Of a DNA stretch of 64,000 nucleotides, positions 16,046 to 25,069 are shown one piece after another. This DNA comes from Actinoallomurus purpureus. GTDB taxonomy: Bacteria; Actinomycetota; Actinomycetes; Streptosporangiales; Streptosporangiaceae. The stretch is taken from contig NZ_JAMXMY010000009.1 in NCBI RefSeq assembly GCF_024055795.1, positions 1 through 64,000 of the forward strand, given 5' to 3'. The notes below the pieces were generated by a model, which saw only the letters and a program-made list of their open reading frames with translations, had not been told where the DNA came from and ran no database searches. Position 1 is the stretch's first letter; the number at the start of each line of letters is the position of its first letter. The position numbers and the translations under genes are program-made.

Positions 16046-17273
16046 CGTGGGCACCGCGCCGCCGCTCGCCGAGCCCGAGCAGCACGAGCCGGAGGAACCC
16101 GGCGGGCTGCGCGCGCTGGCCGCGCGCTTCCGCGGCGGCGACCTCGGCGTCCTTCCGGTGGTGGCCGGCCTGGTGGTGATCTGGACGGTGATGCAGATCC
16201 TCAACCCGGTCTTCCTGTCCAGCACCAACCTGGTCAACCTCACCCTCGAGTGCGCGCCGGTCGGCGTCATCGCGCTCGGCGTCGGGCTGATGCTGCTGGT
16301 CGGGCAGATCGACCTTTCGGTCGGTTCGCTGAGCGGGCTGTCAGCGTCCGTCACCGCCATCCTGTTCGTCGGCCACGGCATGTCGCCCTGGCTGGCCGTG
16401 CCGCTCGCGGTGGCGACCGCCGCGGTCATCGGCTGGCTCTACGCGCAGGTGTTCAACCGGCTCGGCGTGCCCAGCTTCGTCATCACCCTCGCCGGCCTGC
16501 TCGGCTTCCTCGGCGTGCAACTCTGGGTGCTCGGAAAGAAGGGCGCGATCAACCTGCCGTTCGACTCCGGGCTGGTCACCTTCGCCCAGCTCGACTTCCT
16601 GCCCGCCTGGCTGTCGTACGCGCTGGCGGTCGTCGCGGCGGGCTCGCTGTTCGCCACGGGATACCTGCGGGCCGGCGCTCGACGGCGCGCCGGGCTGCCC
16701 GCCACGTCGCTGCGCGGTCTGCTGCTGCGCAGCGTCGTGCTGCTGGCCGGCCTCGGGCTGGCGGTGTGGTACCTGGGCCGGACCCGCGGCGTGGGCTGGA
16801 TGTTCGTCCTGTTCCTCGCGCTGGTGCTGGCCACGCACTACGTGCTGTCGCGCACCCGGTTCGGCAAGTCGGTCTACGCGGTGGGCGGCAATGTGGAGGC
16901 GGCCCGCCGGGCCGGCATCAACGTCAACGCGGTGTACACCTCGGCGTTCGTGCTGTGCACGACGCTCGCGGCGATTGGCGGCGTGCTGGCCGCGGCCCGC
17001 CTCGCCGCGGCGAACCAGAGCACCGGCGGTGGCGACGTCAACCTCAACGCCATCGCCGCCGCGGTGATCGGCGGCACCAGCCTGTTCGGCGGGCGCGGCA
17101 ACGCGTTCGCGGCGCTGCTGGGCATCGTGGTCATCCAGTCCATCTCCAGCGGGCTCACCCTGCTCAACCTCGACTCCTCCTTCCGCTACATGGTCACCGG
17201 AGCCGTATTGCTGCTCGCGGTGGCGCTGGACGCGGTGGCCCGGCGCTCGCGCGCCTCCCACGGCCGCGCGTGA
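16038..17273 (+). CDS. Sugar ABC transporter permease (XylH/RbsC family)
   Basis: A 411-residue integral membrane protein of the BPD_transp_2 family. After a hydrophilic Glu-rich N-terminus there are about ten or more hydrophobic segments. Family signatures include GLMLLVGQIDLSVGSL, GVPSFVITLAGLLGFLG and the cytoplasmic GGNVEAARRAGINV that contacts the ATPase, followed by AAVIGGTSLFGGRGN. Its length and the extra segment around residues 210-255 resemble XylH more than RbsC. It overlaps the ATPase gene by 8 bp; the first kinase gene follows 30 bp later with its own GGAAGGA site. Confidence 0.92.
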   Translation: MSDVGTAPPLAEPEQHEPEEPGGLRALAARFRGGDLGVLPVVAGLVVIWTVMQILNPVFLSSTNLVNLTLECAPVGVIALGVGLMLLVGQIDLSVGSLSGLSASVTAILFVGHGMSPWLAVPLAVATAAVIGWLYAQVFNRLGVPSFVITLAGLLGFLGVQLWVLGKKGAINLPFDSGLVTFAQLDFLPAWLSYALAVVAAGSLFATGYLRAGARRRAGLPATSLRGLLLRSVVLLAGLGLAVWYLGRTRGVGWMFVLFLALVLATHYVLSRTRFGKSVYAVGGNVEAARRAGINVNAVYTSAFVLCTTLAAIGGVLAAARLAAANQSTGGGDVNLNAIAAAVIGGTSLFGGRGNAFAALLGIVVIQSISSGLTLLNLDSSFRYMVTGAVLLLAVALDAVARRSRASHGRA

Positions 17274-17303
17274 GGACATGAAGAGATCAGGAAGGAAGTA
17301 GCC

Positions 17304-18794
17304 ATGGCGGTCGTCTGCGTCGACGCGGGCACCACGATGATCAAGGCGGTCGGCTACGGCGACGACGGCGCCGAACTCGCGGTGGAACGCCAGAACACCA
17401 CCGTGCGCCACCCGGCACCCGGCCACGCCGAGCAGGACCCGGCCGAGGTCTGGCAGGCCGTCGTACGCGGCGTCCGGCGGGTCATCGAGCGCCTGGACAC
17501 GCCGGTGAGTCACCTGGCCCTGACCGCCCAGGGTGACGGTGCCTGGCTGGTCGACGCGGCCGGGGCGCCGACCGGCCCGGCGATCCTGTGGAACGACGGC
17601 CGGGCCGCCGCGATCGTCGAACGCTGGGCACGCGACGGCGTCCTCGAACGGGCGTTCCGCCGCAACGGGTCACTGACCTTCGCCGGCCTGCCCAACGCGA
17701 TCCTCAGCTGGCTGCGTGAGCACGACCCGGACCGCCTGGCGCGCTCGGCCGCCTCCTTGACCTGCGGAGGCTGGATCTTCCTGCGGCTCACCGGGGAACC
17801 CGCCGCGGACGTGTCGGACGGCTCGGCGCCGTTCATGGACATCCACGAGCGCCGCTACTCCGACGAACTCCTCACCCTGTACGGGATGGAGTGGGCCCGG
17901 CCGCTGCTGCCCGAGCTGCGTGGCGACGGCCGGCGCGTCGCCCCCCTGACCGCGGACGCCGCGCGGGAGCTCGGCCTGCCCGAGGGCACGCCCGTGGTCC
18001 TCGCCCCGTACGACGTGGCGGCCACCGCGATCGGCGTCGGCGCGATCGACGTCGGTCAGGCGTGCACCATCCTGGGCACCACGCTGTGCACCGAGATCGT
18101 GCTGGACGCGCCCCGTCTCGACACCGACCCGTCCGGCCTCACCGTGGCGCTCGACGAGCGTTACCTGCGGGCCTTCCCGACGCTCGCCGGCGGCCAGGTG
18201 GTCGACTGGGCCTGCCGCATGCTGGGCCTCGGCGACGACCCGGCAGCACTGTCGCGGCTGGCCGAGGGGTGCCCGCCGGGCGCCGGCGGCCTGATCTTCC
18301 TGCCCTACCTGTCACCGGCGGGGGAGCGGGCCCCGTTCCTCGACCCGCGCGCCCGTGGATCGTTCCTCGGGCTGTCCATCGACCACGACCGTGAGCACCT
18401 GGCCCGCGCCGTCCTGGAAGGGCTGTGCCTGGTGATCCGTGACTGCCTGACCGCCTCCGGGGCACGGCCCGTGGAGCTGCGGGTCAGCGGCGGAGGATCG
18501 GCCAGCACCGCCTGGCTGCGGATGCTCGCCGACGTCACCGGCGTCCCCGTGGTGCGCACCGCGGACGCCGAGGCGGGCGCGCGCGGCGCGTTCATCGTCG
18601 GGGCCGTGGCCACCGGCCGGGCCGTCGGCGAACGCGAGGCCGCCGACGCCTACATCCGGCCCGGCGAGGTCTTCCCGCCGGACCCCGGCGACGCCGAGCG
18701 CTACACCCGCCTGTACGAGGCGTTCCTCGAGGCGCGCGCCGCGACCGCGGCGGCCTGGCCGACGCTCGCGACTCTGCGCGGTGGAGCGGCGTGA
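17304..18794 (+). CDS. FGGY-family carbohydrate kinase 1
   Basis: The 496-residue protein has the two actin-like domains of FGGY kinases: the N-terminal phosphate loop DAGTTMIKAVGY, an ALTAQGDGAW motif, ILWNDGRA in the sugar site and the C-terminal nucleotide motif LRVSGGGSASTAWLRML. It would phosphorylate an imported sugar or polyol. The family covers xylulose, ribulose, glycerol, erythritol and AI-2 kinases, and the substrate is not readable here. It ends in a GTGA overlap with a second FGGY kinase of only distant similarity, so the two are not a recent duplication. The operon position right after the importer fits the first catabolic step. Confidence 0.88.
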   Translation: MAVVCVDAGTTMIKAVGYGDDGAELAVERQNTTVRHPAPGHAEQDPAEVWQAVVRGVRRVIERLDTPVSHLALTAQGDGAWLVDAAGAPTGPAILWNDGRAAAIVERWARDGVLERAFRRNGSLTFAGLPNAILSWLREHDPDRLARSAASLTCGGWIFLRLTGEPAADVSDGSAPFMDIHERRYSDELLTLYGMEWARPLLPELRGDGRRVAPLTADAARELGLPEGTPVVLAPYDVAATAIGVGAIDVGQACTILGTTLCTEIVLDAPRLDTDPSGLTVALDERYLRAFPTLAGGQVVDWACRMLGLGDDPAALSRLAEGCPPGAGGLIFLPYLSPAGERAPFLDPRARGSFLGLSIDHDREHLARAVLEGLCLVIRDCLTASGARPVELRVSGGGSASTAWLRMLADVTGVPVVRTADAEAGARGAFIVGAVATGRAVGEREAADAYIRPGEVFPPDPGDAERYTRLYEAFLEARAATAAAWPTLATLRGGAA

Positions 18795-20293
18795 CCGGCC
18801 ACGCCGGGGTGTGGCTCGGCATCGACCTGGGGACCCAGAGCGTACGCGTCGTCGCCGTGACGGCCTCCGGCCGGATCGTCGGCGCCGGCGCGCGGCCGCT
18901 GACCGGCCGGCGCGAGGCGGGCCGCCACGAGCAGGACCCGGAGCAGTGGTGGCGGGCCACCGCCGCCGCCTGCGCCGAGGCGCTGCGGGACGTGGCGCCC
19001 GGCACGGTGCGCGCCGTCGCCGTCGACGGCACGTCCGGGACGGTCGTTCTCACCGACGACGCCGGGACGCCGCTGACCCCCGGCCTGATGTACGACGACA
19101 CGCGCGCCACCGAGGAGGCCCGCCGGGCCGACGAGGCGGGCGCGGCGGTGTGGGAGGAGCTGGGATACCGGCGGATGCAGCCGGCGTGGGCCCTGCCGAA
19201 GCTGCTGTGGCTGCTGGACCGGCACGAGGGACCCGCCCGCCTCGCCCACCAGGTCGACTTCGTCAACCGGCGGCTGGCCGGCCACGCCGTGCCCACCGAC
19301 CTCGGCAACGCGCTGAAGACGGGCGCGCACCTGATCGAGGAGGCCTGGCCGGCGGACGTCATGGACGCGCTGGGCGTGCCCGCCGGCACACTTCCGGAAC
19401 TGGTCCGTCCGGGCACGCCGATCGGCACGGTGTGCGCGGCCGCGGCCGAGGCCACCGGCATCCCCGAGGGCACCGCGATCATCGCCGGGACGACAGACGG
19501 CTGCGCCGCGCAGCTCGGCGCCGGACGGTTGACCGTCGGGTCATGGAACTGCGTGCTCGGAACCACGCTCGTGCTGAAAGGCGTCTCCACGGAGCTCGTG
19601 CACGACCCGTACGGCGCGGTGTACTCGCACCGGGCGCCGGACGGCGAATGGCTGCCCGGCGGCGCGTCGAGCACCGGCGCCGGCGTGCTCGCCCGGGACT
19701 TCGCCGGCCGTGACCTGCGCGCGCTGGACGGCCTGGCCGCGCGGCACGAGCCCGCGCGCGCCCTGGCGTACCCGCTGGTCTCCGAGGGAGAGCGGTTCCC
19801 GTTCACGGCACCGGAGGCCCGGGGCTTCCTGCTCGGGAGCACCGGCGACGAGGCTGACGACTACGCCGCGATCCTGCAGGGCGTCGCCTACATCGAACGC
19901 CTGTGCTTCGACCACCTCGACCTGCTGGGCGCGCCCACGGGCGGCGACATCGCCCTCACCGGTGGCGGGGCCCGCAGCGCGTACTGGTGCCGGCTCCGCG
20001 CCGACGTGCTCGGCCGGCCCGTGGTCGTGCCGGCCAACCCCGAACCTGCGCTCGGCGCCGCCGTACTGGCCGCGTCGCCCGGCCGCCGCGTCGCCGAAGT
20101 CGCCGCCGAGATGGTCGCGGTCCGCGACACGATCGACCCGGGCCCGCACGCCGGCCGGTTCGACGACGGGTACCTGCGCCTGGTGGGCGAGCTGGAGCGG
20201 CGCGGCTGGCTGCCCGCTCCGACGGCCGCACACGCCCGCGCCCGCACGGCGTCCGAACGGGCGGCGCCGACTCAGGAAGGAACGCCCCGATGA
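18791..20293 (+). CDS. FGGY-family carbohydrate kinase 2
   Basis: This 500-residue FGGY kinase has IDLGTQSVRVVAV at the N-terminus, AVDGTSGTVVLTD, LMYDDTRA in the substrate region, AGTTDGCAAQLG, and IALTGGGARSAYWCRLRADV near the C-terminus. The GTG start overlaps the previous kinase stop by 4 bp, and its own stop overlaps the phosphatase start (ATGA). Two different FGGY kinases in one operon suggest either two substrates brought in by one importer or two successive phosphorylations. Length is normal for the family. Confidence 0.88.
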   Translation: MTGHAGVWLGIDLGTQSVRVVAVTASGRIVGAGARPLTGRREAGRHEQDPEQWWRATAAACAEALRDVAPGTVRAVAVDGTSGTVVLTDDAGTPLTPGLMYDDTRATEEARRADEAGAAVWEELGYRRMQPAWALPKLLWLLDRHEGPARLAHQVDFVNRRLAGHAVPTDLGNALKTGAHLIEEAWPADVMDALGVPAGTLPELVRPGTPIGTVCAAAAEATGIPEGTAIIAGTTDGCAAQLGAGRLTVGSWNCVLGTTLVLKGVSTELVHDPYGAVYSHRAPDGEWLPGGASSTGAGVLARDFAGRDLRALDGLAARHEPARALAYPLVSEGERFPFTAPEARGFLLGSTGDEADDYAAILQGVAYIERLCFDHLDLLGAPTGGDIALTGGGARSAYWCRLRADVLGRPVVVPANPEPALGAAVLAASPGRRVAEVAAEMVAVRDTIDPGPHAGRFDDGYLRLVGELERRGWLPAPTAAHARARTASERAAPTQEGTPR

Positions 20294-20922
20294 CCCAGTT
20301 CGTCCTCGTCCGCCATGGAGAGACCGAGTGGCACGCGGAGAACCGCTACGCGGGCATCAGCGACATCTCCCTGACCGCCCGCGGCCTGGAACAGGCACAG
20401 CAGCTCGCCGCCTGGGCCGAGACCGCCGGGCTCGCCGCCGTGTGGACCTCCACCCTGACCCGGGCTCAGCTGACCGCGACCGCCTGCGCCGATGCCATCG
20501 GCGTACGACTTCACGTCGACGAGCGGTTGCGCGAGCTGGACTTCGGGCAGGCCGAGGGGCTGACCCGCGCCGAGATGCACGAGCAGTTCCCCGAGGCGCT
20601 GCAGGCGTTCCGCGCCGACCCGGTCACCGACCACCTCCCCGGCGGCGAGGACCCCACCGAGGCGGTACGCCGGTTCACCGGCTGCCTGTACGACCTCGTG
20701 GACCAATACCCCGACGACCGGGTCCTGGTGGTCGCGCACACCACCGCGATACGGCTCGCACTGTGCGAGCTGATCGGTGTGCCGCTCCGCGACTACCGGC
20801 GGATCTTCCCGTCGGTCGGCAACTGCGCGCTGACCGAGATACGCCTGACGCGCGAGGACGCCGCCCTGCTGGAGTTCAACACGCCTATCGAGACGATCAA
20901 CCCCGTCCAGGAGACCGCATGA
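20290..20922 (+). CDS. Histidine phosphatase (phosphoglycerate mutase-like)
   Basis: The 210-residue protein has the histidine-phosphatase core: catalytic VLVRHGETEW near the N-terminus, the second-site LRELDFGQAEG and the C-terminal VVAHTTAIR with the proton-relay His. This is the CobC/GpmB-like branch, which mostly removes phosphate from small molecules rather than moving it. Placed directly behind two kinases and translationally coupled to both neighbours (ATGA at each end), it probably acts on a sugar-phosphate intermediate or removes a dead-end ester (inference). The start is fixed by the overlap and by GGAACGC upstream. Confidence 0.88.
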   Translation: MTQFVLVRHGETEWHAENRYAGISDISLTARGLEQAQQLAAWAETAGLAAVWTSTLTRAQLTATACADAIGVRLHVDERLRELDFGQAEGLTRAEMHEQFPEALQAFRADPVTDHLPGGEDPTEAVRRFTGCLYDLVDQYPDDRVLVVAHTTAIRLALCELIGVPLRDYRRIFPSVGNCALTEIRLTREDAALLEFNTPIETINPVQETA

Positions 20923-21932
20923 CGACCCGCCTGCTCGCGGCCGGAGACCACTTCGTCCTCAACCGGCTCCTCATCGACGCCGTACGCTCGCAGGCCCCCG
21001 GCGAAGTGGAGTTCGCCGAGATCACCCTGGACTGGCCGCTGGTGCCGTTCGGCCGGGTCGCCGAGGTCGACGAGGCGTCCGGCACCGAGGACCAGCTGAT
21101 CGAGGCGCTGGGCGACGCCGAGATCTGTCTCACCCAGATGGCGCCGCTGACCCGCCGGGTCATCGAGGCCTGCCCGCGGCTGAAGCTGATCGGCATCGGC
21201 CGCGGCGGACCGGTCAACGCGAACCTCGAGGCGGCGGCCGAGCACGGAGTGACCGTCTGCTACGCGCCCGGCCGCAACGCCGGAGCCACCGCCGAACACA
21301 CCCTCGGCATGATCCTGGCCGCCGCGCGCCGCATCCCGCAGACCCATGCCGACCTGACCGCCGGCCGGTGGCGCAGCGACTACTACCGCTACGACGAGGT
21401 CGGCATCGAACTGGACGGCAGCACGGTGGGACTGGTGGGCGGGGGAGCGGTCGGCCACCGTGTCGCCCAGATGCTCGCCGCCCTCGGCGCCAAGGTGCTC
21501 ATCCACGACCCGTACCTGACCGAGACCACGGTCGGTGAGCTGGTCTCGTTGGACGAGCTGATGTCCCGCGCGCAGGTCGTCACGCTGCACGCCCGCGTCA
21601 CGCCGGAGACCACGGGGATGATCGGCGCCCCGCAGATCGCCGCCATGCCGCCCGGTGCCATCATCGTGAACTGCGCACGCGGCGCGCTGCTGGACTACGA
21701 GGCCGTCTGCGACTCGATCGACAAGGGGCAGCTGTTCGGCGCCGCGTTCGACGTCTTCCCCGAGGAGCCGATCCCGGCCGGGTCGCGGCTGCTGTCCACG
21801 CCGGGCATCGTGCTGACCCCGCACCTGGCCGGCGCGAGCCGGCAGACCGCCGCGAACGCCGCCCGCATCCTCGCCGAGGACGTCGGCCGGTACCTGCGCG
21901 GCGAGCCTCTGGCCCACACCGCGAAGGCCTGA
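20919..21932 (+). CDS. D-isomer-specific 2-hydroxyacid dehydrogenase
   Basis: The 337-residue enzyme belongs to the phosphoglycerate/2-hydroxyacid dehydrogenase family, which interconverts 2-hydroxy and 2-keto acids with NAD(P). The Rossmann motif is VGLVGGGAVGHRV, the substrate/NAD arginine lies in IVNCARGALLDYEAV, the glutamate in FPEEPIP and the catalytic histidine in TPHLAGASRQT. The N-terminal catalytic part holds GIGRGGPVNANLEAA. Last gene of the sugar operon, ATGA-coupled to the phosphatase gene. Pieces of the same gene recur at 21933-21997 and 30251-30349. Confidence 0.9.
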   Translation: MTTRLLAAGDHFVLNRLLIDAVRSQAPGEVEFAEITLDWPLVPFGRVAEVDEASGTEDQLIEALGDAEICLTQMAPLTRRVIEACPRLKLIGIGRGGPVNANLEAAAEHGVTVCYAPGRNAGATAEHTLGMILAAARRIPQTHADLTAGRWRSDYYRYDEVGIELDGSTVGLVGGGAVGHRVAQMLAALGAKVLIHDPYLTETTVGELVSLDELMSRAQVVTLHARVTPETTGMIGAPQIAAMPPGAIIVNCARGALLDYEAVCDSIDKGQLFGAAFDVFPEEPIPAGSRLLSTPGIVLTPHLAGASRQTAANAARILAEDVGRYLRGEPLAHTAKA

Positions 21933-21997
21933 GGACTGGCCGCTGGTGCCGTTCGGCCGCGTCGCCGAGGTCGACGAGGCGTCCGGCACCGAGGACC
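21933..21997 (+). repeat. 65-bp duplicate of an internal segment of the dehydrogenase gene
   Basis: Bases 21933-21997 repeat 21029-21093 (about codons 37-59 of the dehydrogenase) with one mismatch, starting directly behind the dehydrogenase stop codon. Together with the 3' fragment at 30251-30349 it looks like the left end of a partial tandem copy. Confidence 0.85.
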
Positions 21998-22184
21998 TGC
22001 CCGTGGAACATGGGCCCGCGCGCCGCCTTGATCGGTGGCGCGACGGGTGGGCTAAATGTTCGGCAAAGCAAGGCGGATATGCGGCGAATCGCGACATGGC
22101 GCAGCTGACGGGCCGCTTTCACCGAGTATTCGGCGCACCCACGTCGAAGGCCGAGAGGGCTCGGTCTAGCGGTCGGCCCCACCC

Positions 22185-22308
22185 GCACACAAAGTCGCGG
22201 TGTCGATCAGCGGTCCCTGGGGAAACGCAAGATCCGCGACCAGTTTGTGTGCAGACGGGACCGCACCCTGCCGCGACCGCATGCGGGCGGTTCTGATGTG
22301 GTCCCGTC
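22185..22308. repeat. Two interrupted inverted repeats
   Basis: GCACACAAA+GTCGCGG (22185-22200) pairs with CCGCGAC+TTTGTGTGC (22234-22252, 3-nt bulge). Directly next to it GACGGGACC (22254-22262) pairs with GGTCCCGTC (22300-22308). The rest of 21998-22429 has no gene I can support. Two adjacent stem-loops could be a small mobile-element relic or a structured RNA. Confidence 0.55.
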
Positions 22309-22429
22309 AGGTTGGCGCTGAATCGCCTGTCACGGTGGAACGTGCACGCTCCTCATATCGATGAGCGGATGTCGGGTTACAGCTGTAGATGGTGATCTTC
22401 ATGCTTGGTCGGGGCGCTGGTCAGGCACG

Positions 22430-22697
22430 GACCCCGTAGCGGAGGTGAACGACACCGCTTCGGAAGCGGTGCTCGTCCAAGAGCTCAAGCCGGCCGCGAA
22501 CGTCATCCGGCAGTGCGCGCTTTCCGCCACCGACGATGATCGGGCCGAGGAACAGGTGGCATTCGTCGACCAAGCCTGCGGCCGGCTCCCGCCGCGCGCA
22601 AGCGAGTGTCATGCGCGTGCGCCTGGTCGCGGACCGCCGCGTCGGTGCGGTCGTAACCTTCCTGGTCGCCATACCCGATGGTCACAAATCTCGCCAT
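22430..22697 (-). pseudogene. YCII-like / dihydrofolate-reductase-like fused remnants
   Basis: The minus strand starts like a YCII-domain protein (MARFVTIGYGDQEGYDRTDA, ATG 22697, GGAGGACC upstream). It then changes frame near 22620 and continues with the C-terminal end of a RibD/dihydrofolate-reductase-family protein (VDECHLFLGPIIVGGGKRAL, LLDEHRFRSGVVHLRYGV). These are two unrelated ends joined by deletion and neither protein can be complete. Both families are common as small adjacent genes in actinomycetes. Confidence 0.65.
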
Positions 22698-22928
22698 AGC
22701 AGGTCCTCCTTTGGTCCGTCCGGACTGCTCGCCAGTACTGACCTTCATCGCGCCCCGAACTCATCGGTGCGTCCGACGTTTCGCACACCGGGGTCAGCCG
22801 CGCCGAGGCGTCCTAACGCATGGGCCGGGCGGGCTTTCGGGGAGGCGCCAGCGGATGTGCGGGACGCGTCCGCCGGGTCCGTGGCACTGACGGTCAAGGC
22901 GGCACCGTCGGGTGTGTATGGTCTCGGC

Positions 22929-23891
22929 GTGCTCAAGACGCGCCTTGATCTTGACCGGATCCACGCGGCCCGCCGCGTGATCGACCCCATATTTCTGAGT
23001 ACCCCGATGTACCAGTGCGATGCACTGGGACGCCGGCTTGGCTGCACAGTGAGTATCAAACTGGAAACGGCGAACCCGGTCCGCAGCTTCAAGGCCCGGG
23101 GTACCGAGCTTGTAGCGAGCCTGCTGACCGAGCAGGGCCGGACGGCCGTGGTGTGCGCCAGCGCCGGCAACTTCGGCCAGGCGCTCAGTTGGTCAGGCCG
23201 CCGCCGTGGCCTCAACGTGACGGTCGTGGCATCGCGGCGGGCACCTGTTGCCAAGCTCGATCGGATCCGCGCGCTGGGTGCTGAGTTGGAATTGGTGGAC
23301 GGCGACTTCGAAATGGCCCGCGAGCGGGCTGCGAGTATCGCGCAATGGCGCGGCGTTCGGCTGGTCGAGGACAGTCTGGACGTTGAGACCTGCGAGGGCG
23401 CCGCGACGATCGGCCTTGAGTTGGCGGGCGAGGAATCCGCGTTCGACGCTGTTCTGATCGCCCTGGGTGGCGGCGCGATGGCTAGCGGCGTGGGATACGT
23501 CCTGAAGACCCTGGTACCCGGAGTCGAGGTGATCTGCGTGCAGCCCATGGGTGCACCAGCGATGACTCGCTCCTGGCACGAGCGCCGCGTCATCACCACC
23601 GAATCGACCGACACCATCGCCGACGGCGTCGCCGGCCGGCACCCCATCCCAGCGGTCCTGGACGACCTCCTCACGGTGGCTGACGACGCCGTCCTTGTCC
23701 ACGAGTCGTCGATCATCGCGGGCATTCAGATGCTCCTAGAGCACACGGGCCTGGTCGTCGAGCCATCAGCCGCCCTTGGCGTCGCTGCCGTCCTGGAAGA
23801 CCGTGACCGTTTCGTCGGCCGTCACGTCGTCACTGTCATCTGCGGCAGCAACGTCGACCTGGATGCTTATCGCCGCTGGGTTTATCGGTGA
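22929..23891 (+). CDS. PLP-dependent threonine/serine dehydratase-like enzyme
   Basis: The 320-residue protein is a fold-type II PLP enzyme of the threonine ammonia-lyase/serine racemase group. The Schiff-base lysine is K55 in NPVRSFKARG, the substrate loop CASAGNFGQA and the phosphate-binding glycines in ALGGGAMASGVG; the C-terminal CGSNVD matches the PLP nitrogen contact. It likely deaminates a hydroxy-amino acid, but the exact substrate is unknown. GTG 22929 gives the usual family length; no strong ribosome site is visible and a GTG 15 bp upstream is possible. It is the first intact gene of the accessory island that follows the sugar operon. Confidence 0.85.
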   Translation: MLKTRLDLDRIHAARRVIDPIFLSTPMYQCDALGRRLGCTVSIKLETANPVRSFKARGTELVASLLTEQGRTAVVCASAGNFGQALSWSGRRRGLNVTVVASRRAPVAKLDRIRALGAELELVDGDFEMARERAASIAQWRGVRLVEDSLDVETCEGAATIGLELAGEESAFDAVLIALGGGAMASGVGYVLKTLVPGVEVICVQPMGAPAMTRSWHERRVITTESTDTIADGVAGRHPIPAVLDDLLTVADDAVLVHESSIIAGIQMLLEHTGLVVEPSAALGVAAVLEDRDRFVGRHVVTVICGSNVDLDAYRRWVYR

Positions 23892-23981
23892 TCTGCGCCG
23901 ATGCACTCTCATGCCGCGGAGGGGCATACCCGGCTGCCGTTGAAAGCTCGAGCGCCGTGCGAGTCCACATACGCTTTTGAG

Positions 23982-24338
23982 GTGATCGAAATCGGCTTGA
24001 AGGCACGCAAACTGCCGGCGCCCCCGTCAGTGGTCTGGGAGTCGCTTGTGGAGCCTCGTCGGCAGGGAGCCCGGCTATGGCTGAACCTGCTCCCCGATGA
24101 AGTAGAGCCGAGGGTCTTGGAGGCCGAAAAGCCCAACCGGGTCGTATGGTCATCGCTTTGGCCAAGTAGACCCAACGACCAGGTTCACTTCGAGCTGACG
24201 GCCGTGGGCGGCGAGACCTCGCTGAAGTTCACGTTGCTCACTCCCGACGAAGCTCCCGACCAGAACAAGACCGGACACCTTCGGCGGCGACTCAACCACC
24301 TGCTCTTCGCCGACCTTCGGTTCTCTTACGGTCAGTGA
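23982..24338 (+). CDS. SRPBCC-like small protein
   Basis: The 118-residue protein has the spacing of a START/SRPBCC ligand-binding fold: LPAPPSVVWESLVEP at the start, PRVLEAEKPNRVVWSSLWP, then VHFELTAVGGETSLKFTL and a C-terminal helix ending DLRFSYGQ. GTG 23982 is preferred because the conserved part begins immediately after it; the frame stays open upstream to 23901 without family support. The ligand is unknown. It lies 90 bp behind the dehydratase-like gene. Confidence 0.65.
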   Translation: MIEIGLKARKLPAPPSVVWESLVEPRRQGARLWLNLLPDEVEPRVLEAEKPNRVVWSSLWPSRPNDQVHFELTAVGGETSLKFTLLTPDEAPDQNKTGHLRRRLNHLLFADLRFSYGQ

Positions 24339-24628
24339 CTGCACGCCACAGACGCCCGGATCTGCCGCGATGAGGACCCGGCAGGAACCATCGGTGCAGG
24401 ACATCAAGAATCGCCTGCTGGCCCTTATGGCAGCGATACCTCTGGAATGATCTTCTTCCGGAGAAGGTGGATGACCGAGCGTGCCGTGTGCTGGAACTCG
24501 GCGCCGACGGCGTCGGGCGCGGCCAGGTTGTCAAAGTCGGCCGGTATGCCCTCTCGGCCCAGCGGATTGCCCGGCCCGGCCCGTGGCGTGGCCGGATTCG
24601 ACGATGGTGATGTGCTGCGGTGGCGCAT
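24339..24628. other. Intergenic region, possible gene remnant
   Basis: No intact gene is supported. The minus strand carries a protein-like stretch ending at 24425 (GNPLGREGIPADFDNL, HTARSVIHLLRKK) with no start or family match, which may be the tail of a lost gene. Confidence 0.35.
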
Positions 24629-25069
24629 TTACAAATCGCGTCCGATGGCGGCTGCGGCTGCCGGGATGTTGACGTAGTCGCGCAGGCGTGCAACCTGCCC
24701 GTTGCGTACGGTGAGCACAACGATGTTGGGAAGCGCGAACTCGCCGGTGGAAGCGCTGGTTCCGAGGGCTTCCTGCTCGACGATGATCGTTTCTGGATCG
24801 TTGGTGTCATAGATGGCAAGAGTGCGGTAACGCTCGTACTTCAGCGGGTTGGCCTTCCAGCCTGCGGCTATCCAGTTCACGATTTTTTCCCGGCCCTCAA
24901 GCCGGGACGGCACGCCTGGGGCGGTGAACGGGAATTCATGGACCGCGTCGACTGCGTACAGACGGCTCATGCCATCGGCGGACTGGCTGACAGCGGCTTG
25001 GCGGAGACGCTCCAGGACCTCACGCGCATCAGCTTCTCGCTCGCCGAGTGCCGCTCGCTTGCCGGTCAC
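24629..25069 (-). CDS. SnoaL/NTF2-like protein, possibly frameshifted at its start
   Basis: A 146-residue NTF2-fold protein (SnoaL-like): MSRLYAVDAVHEFPFTAPG, LEGREKIVNWIAAGWKANPL and NIVVLTVRNGQVARLRDYV are typical of this cone-shaped ligand-binding or isomerase fold. The intact frame opens at GTG 25069, which has no ribosome site. A better start is ATG 25122 (GGAGGGC, 6 nt upstream), but that frame stops after 18 codons exactly at the GTG (GTGA overlap). Either an 18-codon leader is coupled to the main frame or a 1-2 base slip broke the N-terminus. It is divergent from a TetR gene, its probable regulator. Confidence 0.75.
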   Translation of the reverse strand: MTGKRAALGEREADAREVLERLRQAAVSQSADGMSRLYAVDAVHEFPFTAPGVPSRLEGREKIVNWIAAGWKANPLKYERYRTLAIYDTNDPETIIVEQEALGTSASTGEFALPNIVVLTVRNGQVARLRDYVNIPAAAAAIGRDL

